From contig JAEYUA010000005.1 in the NCBI GenBank assembly GCA_023433755.1, positions 1 to 33,336 on the forward strand: 33,336 bases of DNA, read 5' to 3'. This document shows positions 1 to 8,714 of the stretch, piece after piece. The DNA is from Bacteroidota bacterium. Its GTDB lineage: Bacteria; Bacteroidota; Bacteroidia; Chitinophagales; Chitinophagaceae. A program made the translations under genes and the position numbers. Within the stretch, counting starts at the first letter, position 1. Each line of letters starts with the position of its first letter. The notes under the pieces were generated by a model, which made no database searches, had not been told where the DNA came from, and saw only the letters and a list, made by a program, of their open reading frames with translations.

Positions 1-2287
1 GAGCTGGCAGTTACTGACCGAAATGCTGAAGATTCCTAAAGACCGTTTATATGTGACCATTTTTGAAGGCGATACAAAGGAAAATCTTCCCAAAGATGAA
101 GAGGCCGCGGAGGATTGGAAAAAATGGATCGCGGAAGACAGGATCCTGCTGGGTAATAAAAAAGATAATTTCTGGGAGATGGGCGATACGGGACCCTGCG
201 GACCCTGCACAGAAATTCATGTGGATACCCGCCCGGATGCGGAAAGAAAAAACATTGATGGCAAAACACTCGTGAATGCCGATCATCCACAGGTGATCGA
301 GATCTGGAACAATGTATTCATCCAGTTCAACAGGCTGAAAGATGGAAGCCTTCAGCAATTACCTGCCCGGCACGTTGATACGGGGATGGGATTTGAAAGA
401 CTGGTAAGAGTGATCCAGGGAAAGAATTCCAATTATGATACGGATGTTTTCAGCGGAACCATTGAAAAGATCGCGGTCATCACATCCAAAAAATATGAAG
501 GTGGTGATACAAAAAAGGACATCGCTTTCCGTGTGCTCGCCGATCATATCCGCGCCATTGCATTTACCATTGCTGACGGACAATTGCCTTCAAATACCGG
601 CGCCGGTTATGTGATCAGGAGAATCCTTCGCAGGGCAGTAAGGTATTATTATTCCTACCTCGGTTACCAGCAGCCATTATTATTTCAACTTGTGCCTGTG
701 ATTGCCCAGCAATTTGAAAAAGTATTTCCTGAATTGCAGCAGCAGGAAAATTTTGTGACGCGAGTGATCAAAGAAGAAGAAGAATCTTTCCTGCGTACGC
801 TCGAAAAAGGTTTGAAAAGAATTGAAGATATCGTTGCAAACACTAAAGAAACCATTTCCGGCAAGGATGCATTTGAGCTGAATGATACTTATGGTTTTCC
901 TCTCGATCTTACCAGGCTTATTGCCACAGAAAGAAACCTGGGTGTGGATGAAGCAGGTTATGAAGCAGAAAGAAGAAAACAGCAGGAAAGAGGCAGGCAG
1001 GCAGGGGCCATAGATGCTGGAGACTGGATTATTATAAATGACGGGGGCAATGAATTTGTTGGATATGACAGCCTTGAAGTACAGGCCACAATACTGAAGT
1101 ACAGGAAAGTAAAGGCAAAAGGAAAGGAAGTGTTCCAGGTGGTGCTTGATAAAACTCCCTTTTACGCGGAAAGTGGCGGACAGGTAGGTGATACCGGGGT
1201 ATTGGTTTCAGGTGACAAAAAATTCAGGGTTACCGATACCAAAAAAGAAAATGACCTGATCATCCATATCATTGAAGAAGATGTTGCTTCCATTGATCAG
1301 CCGGTGATGGCCAAAGTGGATGCATCCAAAAGAAAACATACAGCCATCCATCATAGCGCAACCCATTTATTGCATGCTGCACTGAGAAAAGTGCTTGGCT
1401 CTCATGTTGCGCAGAAAGGTTCACTGGTGAATGCCGACTACCTGCGCTTCGACTTTTCCCATTTCAGCAAAATGACAGAGGAAGAGATCAAAGAAGTGGA
1501 AACTATCGTGAATGAAAAGATCAGGGAAAATATTCCTGTCATCATCCGGAATATGCACAAGGAAGAAGCGATGAAGACCGGCGCCATGGCCTTGTTCGGT
1601 GAAAAATATGGAGATACAGTGCGTGTGGTAACGATCGACCCTCAGTATTCCATCGAACTTTGTGGTGGCACACATGTGGGTGCAACAGGTGAATTAGGTT
1701 ATTTCATACTGACTTCAGAAGCTGCGGTGGCCGCCGGTGTGCGCAGGGTGGAAGCAGTGAGCGGTGCCGCTGCTGCAAAACTGATTGAATCACGCAACAA
1801 CCAGTTGAACGAAATAAAAGAAGCGCTGAAACAACCCAGGGATATCATTAAAGCAATTAGCAGTCTACAGGAAGAAAATAATGCATTGAAAAAACAACTG
1901 GAGCAATTTGAACAGGTCCAGTTGAATACACTGACTGAAAACCTTGCCGGGCATGCCCAGGAAATAAACGGGATTCAGTTTGTTGGCGCACAGGTGGAAG
2001 TAAACAATGCCGATGCGCTTAAAAAGCTCGCCTTCCAGCTTAAACCAAGGCTGGAAAATTTCGTGATCGTACTTGTTGCTGCCATACAGGGAAAAGCAGC
2101 CGTGGTACTGCTTTTTGATGAAAATGCCAGCCAGGCCAGGGGTCTTGACGCCTCAGCCCTGGTCAAACAAAAGGTAGCGCCGCTTATTAAAGGCGGTGGC
2201 GGAGGCCAGAAAACCCTGGCAACAGCCGGCGGACAGGATATTTCTTCCCTTCATCAGGTAATTGAAGCCATTAAAGGGCTTTTGTGA
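1..2287 (+). CDS. alaS: Alanine--tRNA ligase, 3' part (5' end outside window)
   Basis: Charges tRNA-Ala with alanine in the cytoplasm and edits mischarged Ser/Gly. The frame is open from base 2 and reads WQLLTE before the first Met, so the gene enters from the left. About 761 residues are visible; full-length AlaRS is near 875, so roughly 115 residues of the catalytic N-terminus are missing. Visible landmarks are the GDTGPCGPCTEIHVD catalytic-core segment, the HSATHLLHAAL editing motif (HxxxH), the CGGTH zinc/editing motif, a coiled-coil stretch, and the C-terminal DHHA1 glycine-rich segment (GGGGGQKTLATAGGQD). The order and motifs are those of a normal bacterial AlaRS and nothing is missing within the visible part. 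The stop is at 2285-2287, with no clear intrinsic terminator before the next gene. Confidence 0.97.
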   Translation, partial: SWQLLTEMLKIPKDRLYVTIFEGDTKENLPKDEEAAEDWKKWIAEDRILLGNKKDNFWEMGDTGPCGPCTEIHVDTRPDAERKNIDGKTLVNADHPQVIEIWNNVFIQFNRLKDGSLQQLPARHVDTGMGFERLVRVIQGKNSNYDTDVFSGTIEKIAVITSKKYEGGDTKKDIAFRVLADHIRAIAFTIADGQLPSNTGAGYVIRRILRRAVRYYYSYLGYQQPLLFQLVPVIAQQFEKVFPELQQQENFVTRVIKEEEESFLRTLEKGLKRIEDIVANTKETISGKDAFELNDTYGFPLDLTRLIATERNLGVDEAGYEAERRKQQERGRQAGAIDAGDWIIINDGGNEFVGYDSLEVQATILKYRKVKAKGKEVFQVVLDKTPFYAESGGQVGDTGVLVSGDKKFRVTDTKKENDLIIHIIEEDVASIDQPVMAKVDASKRKHTAIHHSATHLLHAALRKVLGSHVAQKGSLVNADYLRFDFSHFSKMTEEEIKEVETIVNEKIRENIPVIIRNMHKEEAMKTGAMALFGEKYGDTVRVVTIDPQYSIELCGGTHVGATGELGYFILTSEAAVAAGVRRVEAVSGAAAAKLIESRNNQLNEIKEALKQPRDIIKAISSLQEENNALKKQLEQFEQVQLNTLTENLAGHAQEINGIQFVGAQVEVNNADALKKLAFQLKPRLENFVIVLVAAIQGKAAVVLLFDENASQARGLDASALVKQKVAPLIKGGGGGQKTLATAGGQDISSLHQVIEAIKGLL

Positions 2288-2316
2288 ACCATTGAACATT
2301 TTAACATTTGCGAAAT

Positions 2317-2359
2317 CTTTCGTAATCAAAAAAATGCCTTTATATTTGATCTACGAAAG
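2317..2359 (+). promoter_or_regulatory. Promoter/operator region of the PDZ gene: TATATTTG box inside a CTTTCGTA inverted repeat
   Basis: TATATTTG at 2341-2348 matches the Bacteroidota -7 consensus TAnnTTTG. It lies between CTTTCGTA (2317-2324) and its exact reverse complement TACGAAAG (2352-2359), an 8-base perfect inverted repeat. A second hairpin-capable pair, CTACG/CGTAG, overlaps at 2351-2368. No good -33 TTG lies 19-21 bases upstream. The left arm extends to CTTTCGTAAT, which also occurs upstream of the ECF sigma gene (26930-26939, minus strand). The regulatory role is inferred. Confidence 0.45.
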
Positions 2360-2392
2360 AAAACGTAGTAATTAATAAAAATCGCTTTGTTT

Positions 2393-3370
2393 ATGAAACA
2401 ATTTATTTCAAAGAGCATATTGATGGCAGCGGTTGCATTGCTATCTGTACCCACATTGACAATGGCGCAGAAGGAAAAAGAGAAAGAGAAAGAAGTGCAG
2501 AACATCATCATCACCAGGACCGGTGATAAAAAAGAAAAGATGGTGATTGAAGTGGAAGGTGATAAAGTTACAGTCAACGGCAAGGATGTGAAAGACATCA
2601 AGGACGGCAATTTCCAGGTATACAACATGACCGGCAAAAGGGTTTGGAGTGGTGCTCCCGGCCAGGGCAACTGGAATTTCAGCTTTAATGAAAACGATCA
2701 TTTTTCCCTGTTCAGCGAAGACGAGAACCGTGCCATGCTGGGTGTAACAACGGAAGGTCATGACAAGGGTGCTGAGATCAAATCCATCACTAAAGAAAGC
2801 GCTGCAGAAAAAGCAGGTCTGAAGAAAGGAGACATTCTTATCAAAATTGACGACAAAAAAATTGAGACTACTGATGATGTTACAGAGGCCATCAGGGCTC
2901 ATAAACCCGGGGAGAAAGTAAATATTTCCTATTTGAGAGATGGCAAGGAACAAAAAACTTCCGCAGAACTGGGAAAATGGAAAGGCATCAAAATGAGCAG
3001 TGTTACCATGCCACGTATCTCTGAGCAGTGGAATGGGGTATATGCTCCAGAGCCACCCCGCATCTTTAGAGGGGAAAGCTTTTATGCATTTGGTCGCCCC
3101 AGGCTGGGACTTTCCATCCAGGACACTGATGAAGGTGTGGGTGTGAAAGTGCTGGAAGTAACTGAAGAAAGCGCTGCTGCCAAAGCCGGTATCAAAGAAA
3201 ATGATATTATACTCAGTGTTGATGATAATGAAGTGAAAGGCACACAGGATGTAACGAGAGCTTTAAGTGAAAAAGATAAATCCACCTTCAGTTTCAAAAT
3301 CAGCCGCGGAGGAAAGACACAGAATATTGAGGTGAAATTTCCAAAAAAATTAAAAACTGCGGATCTGTAA
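2393..3370 (+). CDS. Exported protein with two PDZ domains
   Basis: A 325-residue protein with an N-terminal signal peptide (MKQFISK, hydrophobic core, cleavage near TMAQ), then a Lys/Glu-rich linker and two PDZ domains at about residues 115-193 and 236-318. Each PDZ has the typical SAAEKAGLKKGDIL or SAAAKAGIKENDII helix-loop. There is no trypsin-like catalytic domain, so it is not a complete DegP/HtrA protease; it may be a periplasmic or surface adaptor that binds peptide C-termini. The ATG at 2393 is preferred over an in-frame TTG two codons upstream because it gives a standard signal peptide. It is monocistronic, with a promoter-like region upstream and a strong terminator downstream. The exact function is unknown. 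Confidence 0.85.
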   Translation: MKQFISKSILMAAVALLSVPTLTMAQKEKEKEKEVQNIIITRTGDKKEKMVIEVEGDKVTVNGKDVKDIKDGNFQVYNMTGKRVWSGAPGQGNWNFSFNENDHFSLFSEDENRAMLGVTTEGHDKGAEIKSITKESAAEKAGLKKGDILIKIDDKKIETTDDVTEAIRAHKPGEKVNISYLRDGKEQKTSAELGKWKGIKMSSVTMPRISEQWNGVYAPEPPRIFRGESFYAFGRPRLGLSIQDTDEGVGVKVLEVTEESAAAKAGIKENDIILSVDDNEVKGTQDVTRALSEKDKSTFSFKISRGGKTQNIEVKFPKKLKTADL

Positions 3371-3401
3371 AGCTGCAAGCTTCAAGCCGCAAGTGCAAGA
3401 G
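3371..3401 (+). repeat. Heptad repeat array 1 (downstream of the PDZ gene)
   Basis: Four imperfect 7-base units starting right after the stop codon (for example AGCTGCA, AGCTTCA, AGCCGCA). In the common phase they read GCTGCAA, GCTTCAA and GCCGCAA, fitting the family unit GCYNYNR. It lies between the stop codon and the intrinsic terminator, so it would be in the 3' untranslated region. No inverted partner is seen before gatB. Confidence 0.7.
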
Positions 3402-3431
3402 TTTTTTAGTTCTTACTTCTTATGTGCATCC

Positions 3432-3460
3432 CCCGGTCCTTTTCAGGACCGGGTTTTTTT
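3432..3460 (+). terminator. Intrinsic terminator after the PDZ gene
   Basis: Perfect 9-base stem (CCCGGTCCT, 3432-3440, with AGGACCGGG, 3445-3453), loop TTTC, followed by seven T (3454-3460). It ends the PDZ transcript before gatB. Confidence 0.93.
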
Positions 3461-3496
3461 GAATTATACGGGTCATCCTGCCACTTACAAAAAGGC

Positions 3497-3504
3497 TAAT
3501 TTTG
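3497..3504 (+). promoter_or_regulatory. -7 box of gatB, almost touching the start codon
   Basis: TAATTTTG matches TAnnTTTG exactly. Its last base is only four bases before the gatB ATG (3509), so initiation would be at or next to the start codon and the mRNA could be leaderless. No convincing -33 TTG is present at 19-21 bases. It lies just downstream of a strong terminator, which supports independent initiation here. Confidence 0.5.
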
Positions 3505-3508
3505 CCTG

Positions 3509-4942
3509 ATGCAGCAAAAAGATAATTATGAAATGGTTGTTGGACTGGAAGTGCATGCCCAGTTGCTGACGGCTACCAAATTATTCTGCAGCGATTCCAC
3601 CCAATTTGGACTCGAACCCAATACGCAGGTGAGTGCGATCTCGCTTGGACACCCGGGCACACTTCCCAAACTCAACAAAGAAGCAATAAAGCTTGCTGTG
3701 AAACTGGGGCTGGCCATGAACTGCGAGATCGTACAGCATAATTATTTTGCCCGCAAAAATTATTTCTACCCTGATCTGCCAAAGGGATACCAGGTTACCC
3801 AGCACACCACCCCGGTTTGCAGGAAAGGTTTCATGGAGATCATGATTCCTGCAGGCAACAGAAAAATCCGGCTCAACCGCATACACATGGAAGAAGATGC
3901 CGGGAAGAGCCTGCATGATGCCAGTTCGGGATACACGAATTTGGACTATAACAGGGCAGGCATGCCGTTGCTGGAAATTGTAACGGAGCCGGATATACGA
4001 AGCGCTGAGGAAGCCTATGCTTTTGTCAGCAGCCTGCGCAACCTGGTGAGGCATCTTGAAGTTTGTGATGGTAATATGGAAGAAGGAAGCTTCCGCTGTG
4101 ATGTAAATATCTCCGTGCGCAGGAAAGGTGATGAAAAACTGGGAACAAAGGTGGAAGTAAAAAACCTCAATTCTGTCCGCTTTATCAAAAAGGCTATCGA
4201 ATACGAATATGAAAGGCTGGTCGCGTTACACCAGTCAGGGAAAAGCATCCTGCAGGAGACAAGAGGATTTGATGAAAGCAGTTTCACTACCTATTCCATT
4301 CGCACCAAGGAAGATGAGGATGATTACCGTTATTTTCCTGAACCTGACCTCCCGCCTTTTTTCATAACTGATGAAACCATTGCTGCGATCAGGTCGGCAA
4401 TGCCACCACTGCAGTCGGAAATTCTAAAGGATCTTGTGGAAACTTATGGCCTTTCGCACAGTGATGCAGGCATCATTGCCGGGGATATGGAACTTACCGC
4501 ATTCTACATGGAACTGGTGAGGCACACCAATCATTATAAAGCTGCTGCCAACTGGACCATCGGGCCTGTAAAACAATTGCTGATGTCGGAAGGCGGAAAC
4601 ATCAATGCCCGGGGCATTGCTGAAATGATCCGTTTGATTGATGAAGGAAAGATTAGTTATGGAATTGCCTCGCAGAAGATCTTCCCTGTCCTGGCAGAGA
4701 AACCCGGGCTTGATATTGATAATTATATTGAAAGCGAAGGACTGCAATTACAAACTGGTGATGAAATGGATTCCTGGATCAGTGCCTCACTTGAAAAGCA
4801 CGCATTGAAAATACCAGAATATAAAAAAGGTAAAAAAGGACTGGTGAGTGTGTTTGTAGGAGAAGTAATGAAAGCTTCGAAAGGGCGTGTTGATGCGCGA
4901 ATCGTAACAGAAAAGATCATTGAAAAATTAAATGAAAGCTGA
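3509..4942 (+). CDS. gatB: Aspartyl/glutamyl-tRNA(Asn/Gln) amidotransferase subunit B
   Basis: Subunit B of GatCAB, which converts Glu-tRNA(Gln) and/or Asp-tRNA(Asn) to the amidated form; GatB carries the kinase active site and the tRNA-binding tail. The 477 residues are the usual length. Recognisable family segments are VVGLEVHAQL near the N-terminus, MEEDAGK, DYNRAGMPLLEIVTEPD, GNMEEGSFRCDVNISVR and EVKNLNS. The C-terminal part is helical, ending in a YqeY-like tail (KGLVSVFVGEVMK). The start codon is fixed by the conserved N-terminus. gatA and gatC are not in the window. Its TGA is immediately followed by the ATG of the TlpA-like gene with no gap, so the two are very probably cotranscribed and coupled. 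Confidence 0.97.
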   Translation: MQQKDNYEMVVGLEVHAQLLTATKLFCSDSTQFGLEPNTQVSAISLGHPGTLPKLNKEAIKLAVKLGLAMNCEIVQHNYFARKNYFYPDLPKGYQVTQHTTPVCRKGFMEIMIPAGNRKIRLNRIHMEEDAGKSLHDASSGYTNLDYNRAGMPLLEIVTEPDIRSAEEAYAFVSSLRNLVRHLEVCDGNMEEGSFRCDVNISVRRKGDEKLGTKVEVKNLNSVRFIKKAIEYEYERLVALHQSGKSILQETRGFDESSFTTYSIRTKEDEDDYRYFPEPDLPPFFITDETIAAIRSAMPPLQSEILKDLVETYGLSHSDAGIIAGDMELTAFYMELVRHTNHYKAAANWTIGPVKQLLMSEGGNINARGIAEMIRLIDEGKISYGIASQKIFPVLAEKPGLDIDNYIESEGLQLQTGDEMDSWISASLEKHALKIPEYKKGKKGLVSVFVGEVMKASKGRVDARIVTEKIIEKLNES

Positions 4943-6076
4943 ATGAAGAAGATTTCCGTGATTTTCCTTGCCTCGCTGGTATCCTGCAGCGATAATGAAC
5001 AGGAAAGTTTTCAAGTGCAGGGCATCATCAAAAACTCAGGAACCAATATGGTTTACCTGGAAGAGAACCCTGCCAATGGACAGCCCATGATCGTTGATTC
5101 CGCCCAGCTTGATGGCCAGGGAAATTTCCTGCTCAGTGCTACAGTAAAAGAAGAAGGTTTATTCAGCTTGCGTGCGAAGGACCAGGCCTATCCCTTTGCT
5201 TTAGTGATTAATGATTCCAGGAAGGTGATCATTTCGGCAGATCCAGCCAACCAGGAAGCACCTTATTCTGTTAAAGGATCTTCCGCCACCCAGGCCATGG
5301 TAGAATTTGACAGGACAGTGAATGAGAAGCTTTCAACCCATCTTAACCTCATGCGCGAAGTAGACAGTCTTTCCAAACTCACTGCTTCTGACCCGGTTCA
5401 GAAAAATTATAACGACAGTCTTACAGCCGTTAAATTCAACCAGTACCAGGTTAATGCAGAAGGCCTGAGAAAATATGCCCGCAGTTTTATTGATGAAAGC
5501 AAAAGCCCGATCCTGGTTTTATATGCTTTGGGATCTTTTCAAACCAGGGCCTCACAATATGGACTTAAAGGATTTACAAAACCTGAAACCACAGAGATCA
5601 TACAATCTGCTGCAAACCGGTTTCCTGAACATTCTGTGATTGCAGATCAGAAATCAAAAATGAAACCCAGCCCTGCGCCTGCATTCAGCCTGCCTGATAC
5701 GTCAGGCAACCCGCTGCCGCTTTCTGCCTTCCGTGGTAAATATGTACTGGTGGATTTCTGGGCAAGCTGGTGTGCACCCTGCAGAAAGGAAAATCCAAAT
5801 ATTGTAGCCACATTTAACCGCTTCCGCGATAAGAATTTCACCATCCTGGGTGTTTCTTTAGATAAGGACCGCAATGAATGGATGCAGGCCATTAAGGACG
5901 ACCAGCTTAACTGGAGTCATGTGAGTGATTTGAAATACTGGGAAAATGAAGCCGCCGCCTTGTATGGTGTAAGAAGCATTCCGTATAATGTACTGGTTGA
6001 TCCGGCTGGTAACATTGTAGCCGAAAATCTTCACGGCAGTGAGTTGGGAGCGACGTTGGAGAAATTGTTGAAATAG
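4943..6076 (+). CDS. TlpA-like thiol-disulfide oxidoreductase lipoprotein with DUF4369 domain
   Basis: A 377-residue envelope protein. A short lipoprotein signal ends in a lipobox at LVSC (Cys15), so it is probably anchored in a membrane facing the periplasm. Residues about 23-110 form a DUF4369-type beta domain (VQGIIKNSGTNMVYLEE), a helical linker follows, and about 245-377 form an AhpC/TSA-thioredoxin (TlpA) domain with the redox motif WCAPC at 276-280 and the cis-proline segment SIPYNVLVDP. Such proteins reduce or exchange disulfides in exported proteins or in cytochrome c maturation; the partner here is unknown. It starts directly after the gatB stop. Downstream are a pair of inverted heptad arrays and a shared terminator. 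Confidence 0.92.
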   Translation: MKKISVIFLASLVSCSDNEQESFQVQGIIKNSGTNMVYLEENPANGQPMIVDSAQLDGQGNFLLSATVKEEGLFSLRAKDQAYPFALVINDSRKVIISADPANQEAPYSVKGSSATQAMVEFDRTVNEKLSTHLNLMREVDSLSKLTASDPVQKNYNDSLTAVKFNQYQVNAEGLRKYARSFIDESKSPILVLYALGSFQTRASQYGLKGFTKPETTEIIQSAANRFPEHSVIADQKSKMKPSPAPAFSLPDTSGNPLPLSAFRGKYVLVDFWASWCAPCRKENPNIVATFNRFRDKNFTILGVSLDKDRNEWMQAIKDDQLNWSHVSDLKYWENEAAALYGVRSIPYNVLVDPAGNIVAENLHGSELGATLEKLLK

Positions 6077-6081
6077 CGGAA

Positions 6082-6124
6082 AGCTGGAGATTCAAGCGGC
6101 AAGTTTCAAGCGGCAGCTGCAAGA
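6082..6124 (+). repeat. Heptad repeat array 2, left arm of an inverted pair
   Basis: Six 7-base units after the TlpA-like gene, including GCGGCAA and GTTTCAA. It pairs with array 3 in inverted orientation: GCAAGTTTC and AGCTGCAAGA are found here and, reverse-complemented, in 6211-6240. The arms differ by a gap of one heptad. Confidence 0.72.
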
Positions 6125-6210
6125 CTTCCAATCCTCAAAGCCACTAAAAGAATGAAGATTATCCTTATCAATTAAATCTTAGTTTCTCAAACAAGCTCAA
6201 TGCCTTTAGA

Positions 6211-6240
6211 TCTTGCAGCTAGAAACTTGCAGCTTGCAAC
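6211..6240 (-). repeat. Heptad repeat array 3, right arm of an inverted pair
   Basis: On the minus strand the units read GTTGCAA, GCTGCAA, GTTTCTA and GCTGCAA. It is the inverted partner of array 2, separated by an 86-base AT-rich spacer in which no gene is seen. Together they could fold into a long hairpin in a transcript from either strand. Confidence 0.72.
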
Positions 6241-6268
6241 TATTGATTACCTGTAAAATTTCTGCCAT

Positions 6269-6298
6269 AAAAAAAACCCGCTCGAAAGCGGGTCTTTT
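6269..6298. terminator. Bidirectional intrinsic terminator
   Basis: Perfect 7-base stem ACCCGCT (6276-6282) / AGCGGGT (6287-6293) with loop CGAA. There are eight A on the left (6269-6276) and CTTTTT on the right, so it can terminate both the plus-strand gatB-tlpA transcript and the minus-strand SusCD operon. Confidence 0.9.
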
Positions 6299-6315
6299 TA
6301 TGAAAACAGTTACGA

Positions 6316-7194
6316 TTATCTGAACATCGTAATCTTATAATTGGTAGAGAAATTACCAGCCGAAACACCAGTTGTTGGGTTTTTAGCGATTGCATCGATG
6401 AATACTGTAACAGTATTCTCGCAGGAAGAGAAGGTACTTGAAGTACCATTAGTCCTGATCCATAATGCATATGTAACACCGCCAGAAACTACCAGTGCAC
6501 CGGTATTTTGCTCAGCAATGGTAACCCTGAATGCAGCAGGATTCGTCCAATCAAAAGTGGCATTCACTGCTCCGCCATAATCATAAAGGTTGTCGATAGT
6601 GGCTGTTGCGGTAGTTGCACCAGTAGTGGTGATATTGGAAATACTTGTAGTGTAAGGACCGTAACCTACGGCACCTGCTGCAGTATATTCCAGAGTACCA
6701 TCATAATCACCATCAAAGGCGTTGATGTCAACATCGCAATATTTACGCATGATCAGCCTGTAACCTTTCCAGTAGGAACTGGCAGGAACATCGCCACCTG
6801 TGATTTTGATGTACAGGGTATCGATCCTGGTAGCAGAAGCATAACCCGCGAACAAACCTTGAACCTCCAGAGTGTCAAGTGTCTGACCTGCAGGAATCAC
6901 TACAGAAGTAGGCGCATTGTACTGCTGACCGGCAACGGCTGTTCTTGAAGTATAACTCAGGTTTATTGTTCTGTCAACGCTTGAAACATTGGTAACACCA
7001 ATAGGTATTTTAAAAGGAGCATTCGTGTTCCTGATATAATATACCTGGGCGGTATCAGCAGGTGCCTTTACGTTGAACTTGGCATAAGCAGGTGCTTCGA
7101 TATCCTGGTCGATCACCAGGTTGTTCTTTTTACAGGAGTAGGCACCCAGGGCAACTACTGCTGCAAAAGTTATCTTGAAAAGTGTTTTAGTCAT
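6316..7194 (-). CDS. SusD-associated outer-membrane lipoprotein (SusE/F-position, beta-sandwich)
   Basis: A 292-residue lipoprotein with a signal peptide ending AYSC (Cys21) followed by KK. The rest is rich in Thr, Val and Ala with alternating polarity, as in Calx-beta or DUF1735/DUF4843-type beta-sandwich domains. It is the last gene of the SusC1-SusD1 operon, 21 bases after SusD1, the position usually taken by surface lipoproteins that help bind the substrate. No catalytic motif is visible. The product is probably on the cell surface, but the ligand cannot be told from sequence. The assignment to a specific Pfam family is uncertain; the lipoprotein call is firm. Confidence 0.78.
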   Translation of the reverse strand: MTKTLFKITFAAVVALGAYSCKKNNLVIDQDIEAPAYAKFNVKAPADTAQVYYIRNTNAPFKIPIGVTNVSSVDRTINLSYTSRTAVAGQQYNAPTSVVIPAGQTLDTLEVQGLFAGYASATRIDTLYIKITGGDVPASSYWKGYRLIMRKYCDVDINAFDGDYDGTLEYTAAGAVGYGPYTTSISNITTTGATTATATIDNLYDYGGAVNATFDWTNPAAFRVTIAEQNTGALVVSGGVTYALWIRTNGTSSTFSSCENTVTVFIDAIAKNPTTGVSAGNFSTNYKITMFR

Positions 7195-7215
7195 GTTTAT
7201 TTATTTTCAAAAAGA

Positions 7216-8697
7216 TTAGTTAGGATTTTGATCAGCCGGTGTCATGTTCACGTTGTTATCCAATTCCCTTTGAGGAATTCTCATGATCATCCTTGGATCT
7301 TCTGGGTTTGTTGTATAAACACCTGGGTTGAAGCTTGGAGCACCATGGTTACCTGCACCAGTTGGCCTGTTCAATCCTTGTTTCAGACGTTTGATATCAA
7401 TCAGGGAGAATCCTTCACCCCACAGCTCGATCCTTCTTTGCAGAAGAATTTCGTTGATGAGGGCAGTACCAGTTAAACCGGCTGCAGTGTATGCAGGGAA
7501 CCTTGACTGAACAAGTGTTTCCAATACAGTTACAGCAGGACCGTCCTGTCCCTGGCGGGCAAGAGCTTCAGCCTCGATCAGGTACATTTCAGCTGCACGC
7601 ATGTACAGGTAATCAGCAGCCCAGCTACCAGCATTAGGCACCTGGTGCTTAAGTTGGTTGTAGTCAGGGTTGGAAGTAGTTCCTGTACCAGGCGTTCTGA
7701 ATACAGTTTTCCTTACATCACCAGCAGGAATCTGGTCGTACAGCGCCTTAGTGATTTTTTTCTGCTGGCCCAGTGCTGCATATCCTCCTGTACGGATGTC
7801 CATATGGGAGAAGAAAGAAGCATAGATGGTAGCCTGGTCAGCAGGGATGATTGATCCCCACATCCACTCAGGATTGGCTACAGAAGAAAATGCTGAAGGG
7901 GCAGTGTATTGGGCTGAAGTCATCAGCGCGTAACCCTGGCGGGCCTGGTTTGCCTTAGTGGCAGCAGTTGGCCAGTCTTCCATTAACAAGGCAACCCTTG
8001 CGCGTAAACCTCTTACTACTGTTACATCAATGTTGGCTTTGGTAGCGCGGGGCTTGCCATTCAACAATGTTTCAGCAGAGGTAAGGTCAGCAACAATCAG
8101 GTTGTAAACATCCTGCAGTGTACCACGGCCTTTACCAACAGTTGTATCGCTGGTATAGATGGGAACACCAGGCTTGCTTTCATTTCCTTTGAAGGTTTGC
8201 TGAAAATAGTTAGCCAGGTAATAATAAGCATAAGCCCTGATACCGAGAGCCTGTCCTCTTACAAGGTCCTTCTCATCAGCAGTAGCATCCTGCACATTGT
8301 CTACGTTATTCACCAGGATGTTAGCCTGTTTTACCATACCATAATACCTTACCCATGCATCATCGGAGTTACTACCACCAGTAGCAAGACCCCATGCAGT
8401 GTACTGGTAGGTGGTATTGTACCAGCCATAACCCTGTGTGTGAACTACCATGTCATTACCCATCAGGTCATTCATCAGGTCAAAAGATTTCTGACCATAA
8501 TCCGCGTGACCACCACCACCAACAGCGAAGCTGTACATGGTTTGATACAGACCACTAAGTGTAGCCTGTACCGCTGCGTACTTGCTGTACACAGTAGACT
8601 CGAGTTCCGCGCCTGTAGGTTGCGTTTCGAGATAATCTTTTTTACAACCTGCGATTGCAAGTGCAAAAACGGAAACTAATAAAAGTACTTTTTTCAT
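7216..8697 (-). CDS. RagB/SusD family substrate-binding lipoprotein (SusD1)
   Basis: A 493-residue lid lipoprotein that closes over a SusC pore and presents substrate for TonB-driven import. The lipobox is AIAGC (Cys18), followed by KKDYLETQPTG, the standard start of mature SusD. N-terminal helices typical of the SusD TPR-like fold follow (AAVQATLSGLYQTMY), then ALGIRAYAYYYLANYFQ and near the C-terminus LLQRRIELWGEGFSLIDIKR, which is highly typical of the family. It lies 17 bases after SusC1 and 21 bases before the small lipoprotein, all in one operon. The substrate is unknown; no degradative enzyme is encoded nearby. Confidence 0.95.
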   Translation of the reverse strand: MKKVLLLVSVFALAIAGCKKDYLETQPTGAELESTVYSKYAAVQATLSGLYQTMYSFAVGGGGHADYGQKSFDLMNDLMGNDMVVHTQGYGWYNTTYQYTAWGLATGGSNSDDAWVRYYGMVKQANILVNNVDNVQDATADEKDLVRGQALGIRAYAYYYLANYFQQTFKGNESKPGVPIYTSDTTVGKGRGTLQDVYNLIVADLTSAETLLNGKPRATKANIDVTVVRGLRARVALLMEDWPTAATKANQARQGYALMTSAQYTAPSAFSSVANPEWMWGSIIPADQATIYASFFSHMDIRTGGYAALGQQKKITKALYDQIPAGDVRKTVFRTPGTGTTSNPDYNQLKHQVPNAGSWAADYLYMRAAEMYLIEAEALARQGQDGPAVTVLETLVQSRFPAYTAAGLTGTALINEILLQRRIELWGEGFSLIDIKRLKQGLNRPTGAGNHGAPSFNPGVYTTNPEDPRMIMRIPQRELDNNVNMTPADQNPN

Positions 8698-8714
8698 TAT
8701 TTATATCTTTTCAA

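Noticed and set aside
2294..2310. AACATT-type short repeats after alaS
   Set aside because: Only two imperfect copies in AT-rich sequence; could be chance and does not fit the 7-base period.
2393..3370. HtrA/DegP protease
   Set aside because: Two PDZ domains are present but no trypsin-like domain or catalytic triad.
6082..6240. Insertion sequence with terminal inverted repeats
   Set aside because: The interior is only 86 bases with no coding frame and no target-site duplication could be identified; it is at most a non-autonomous element.
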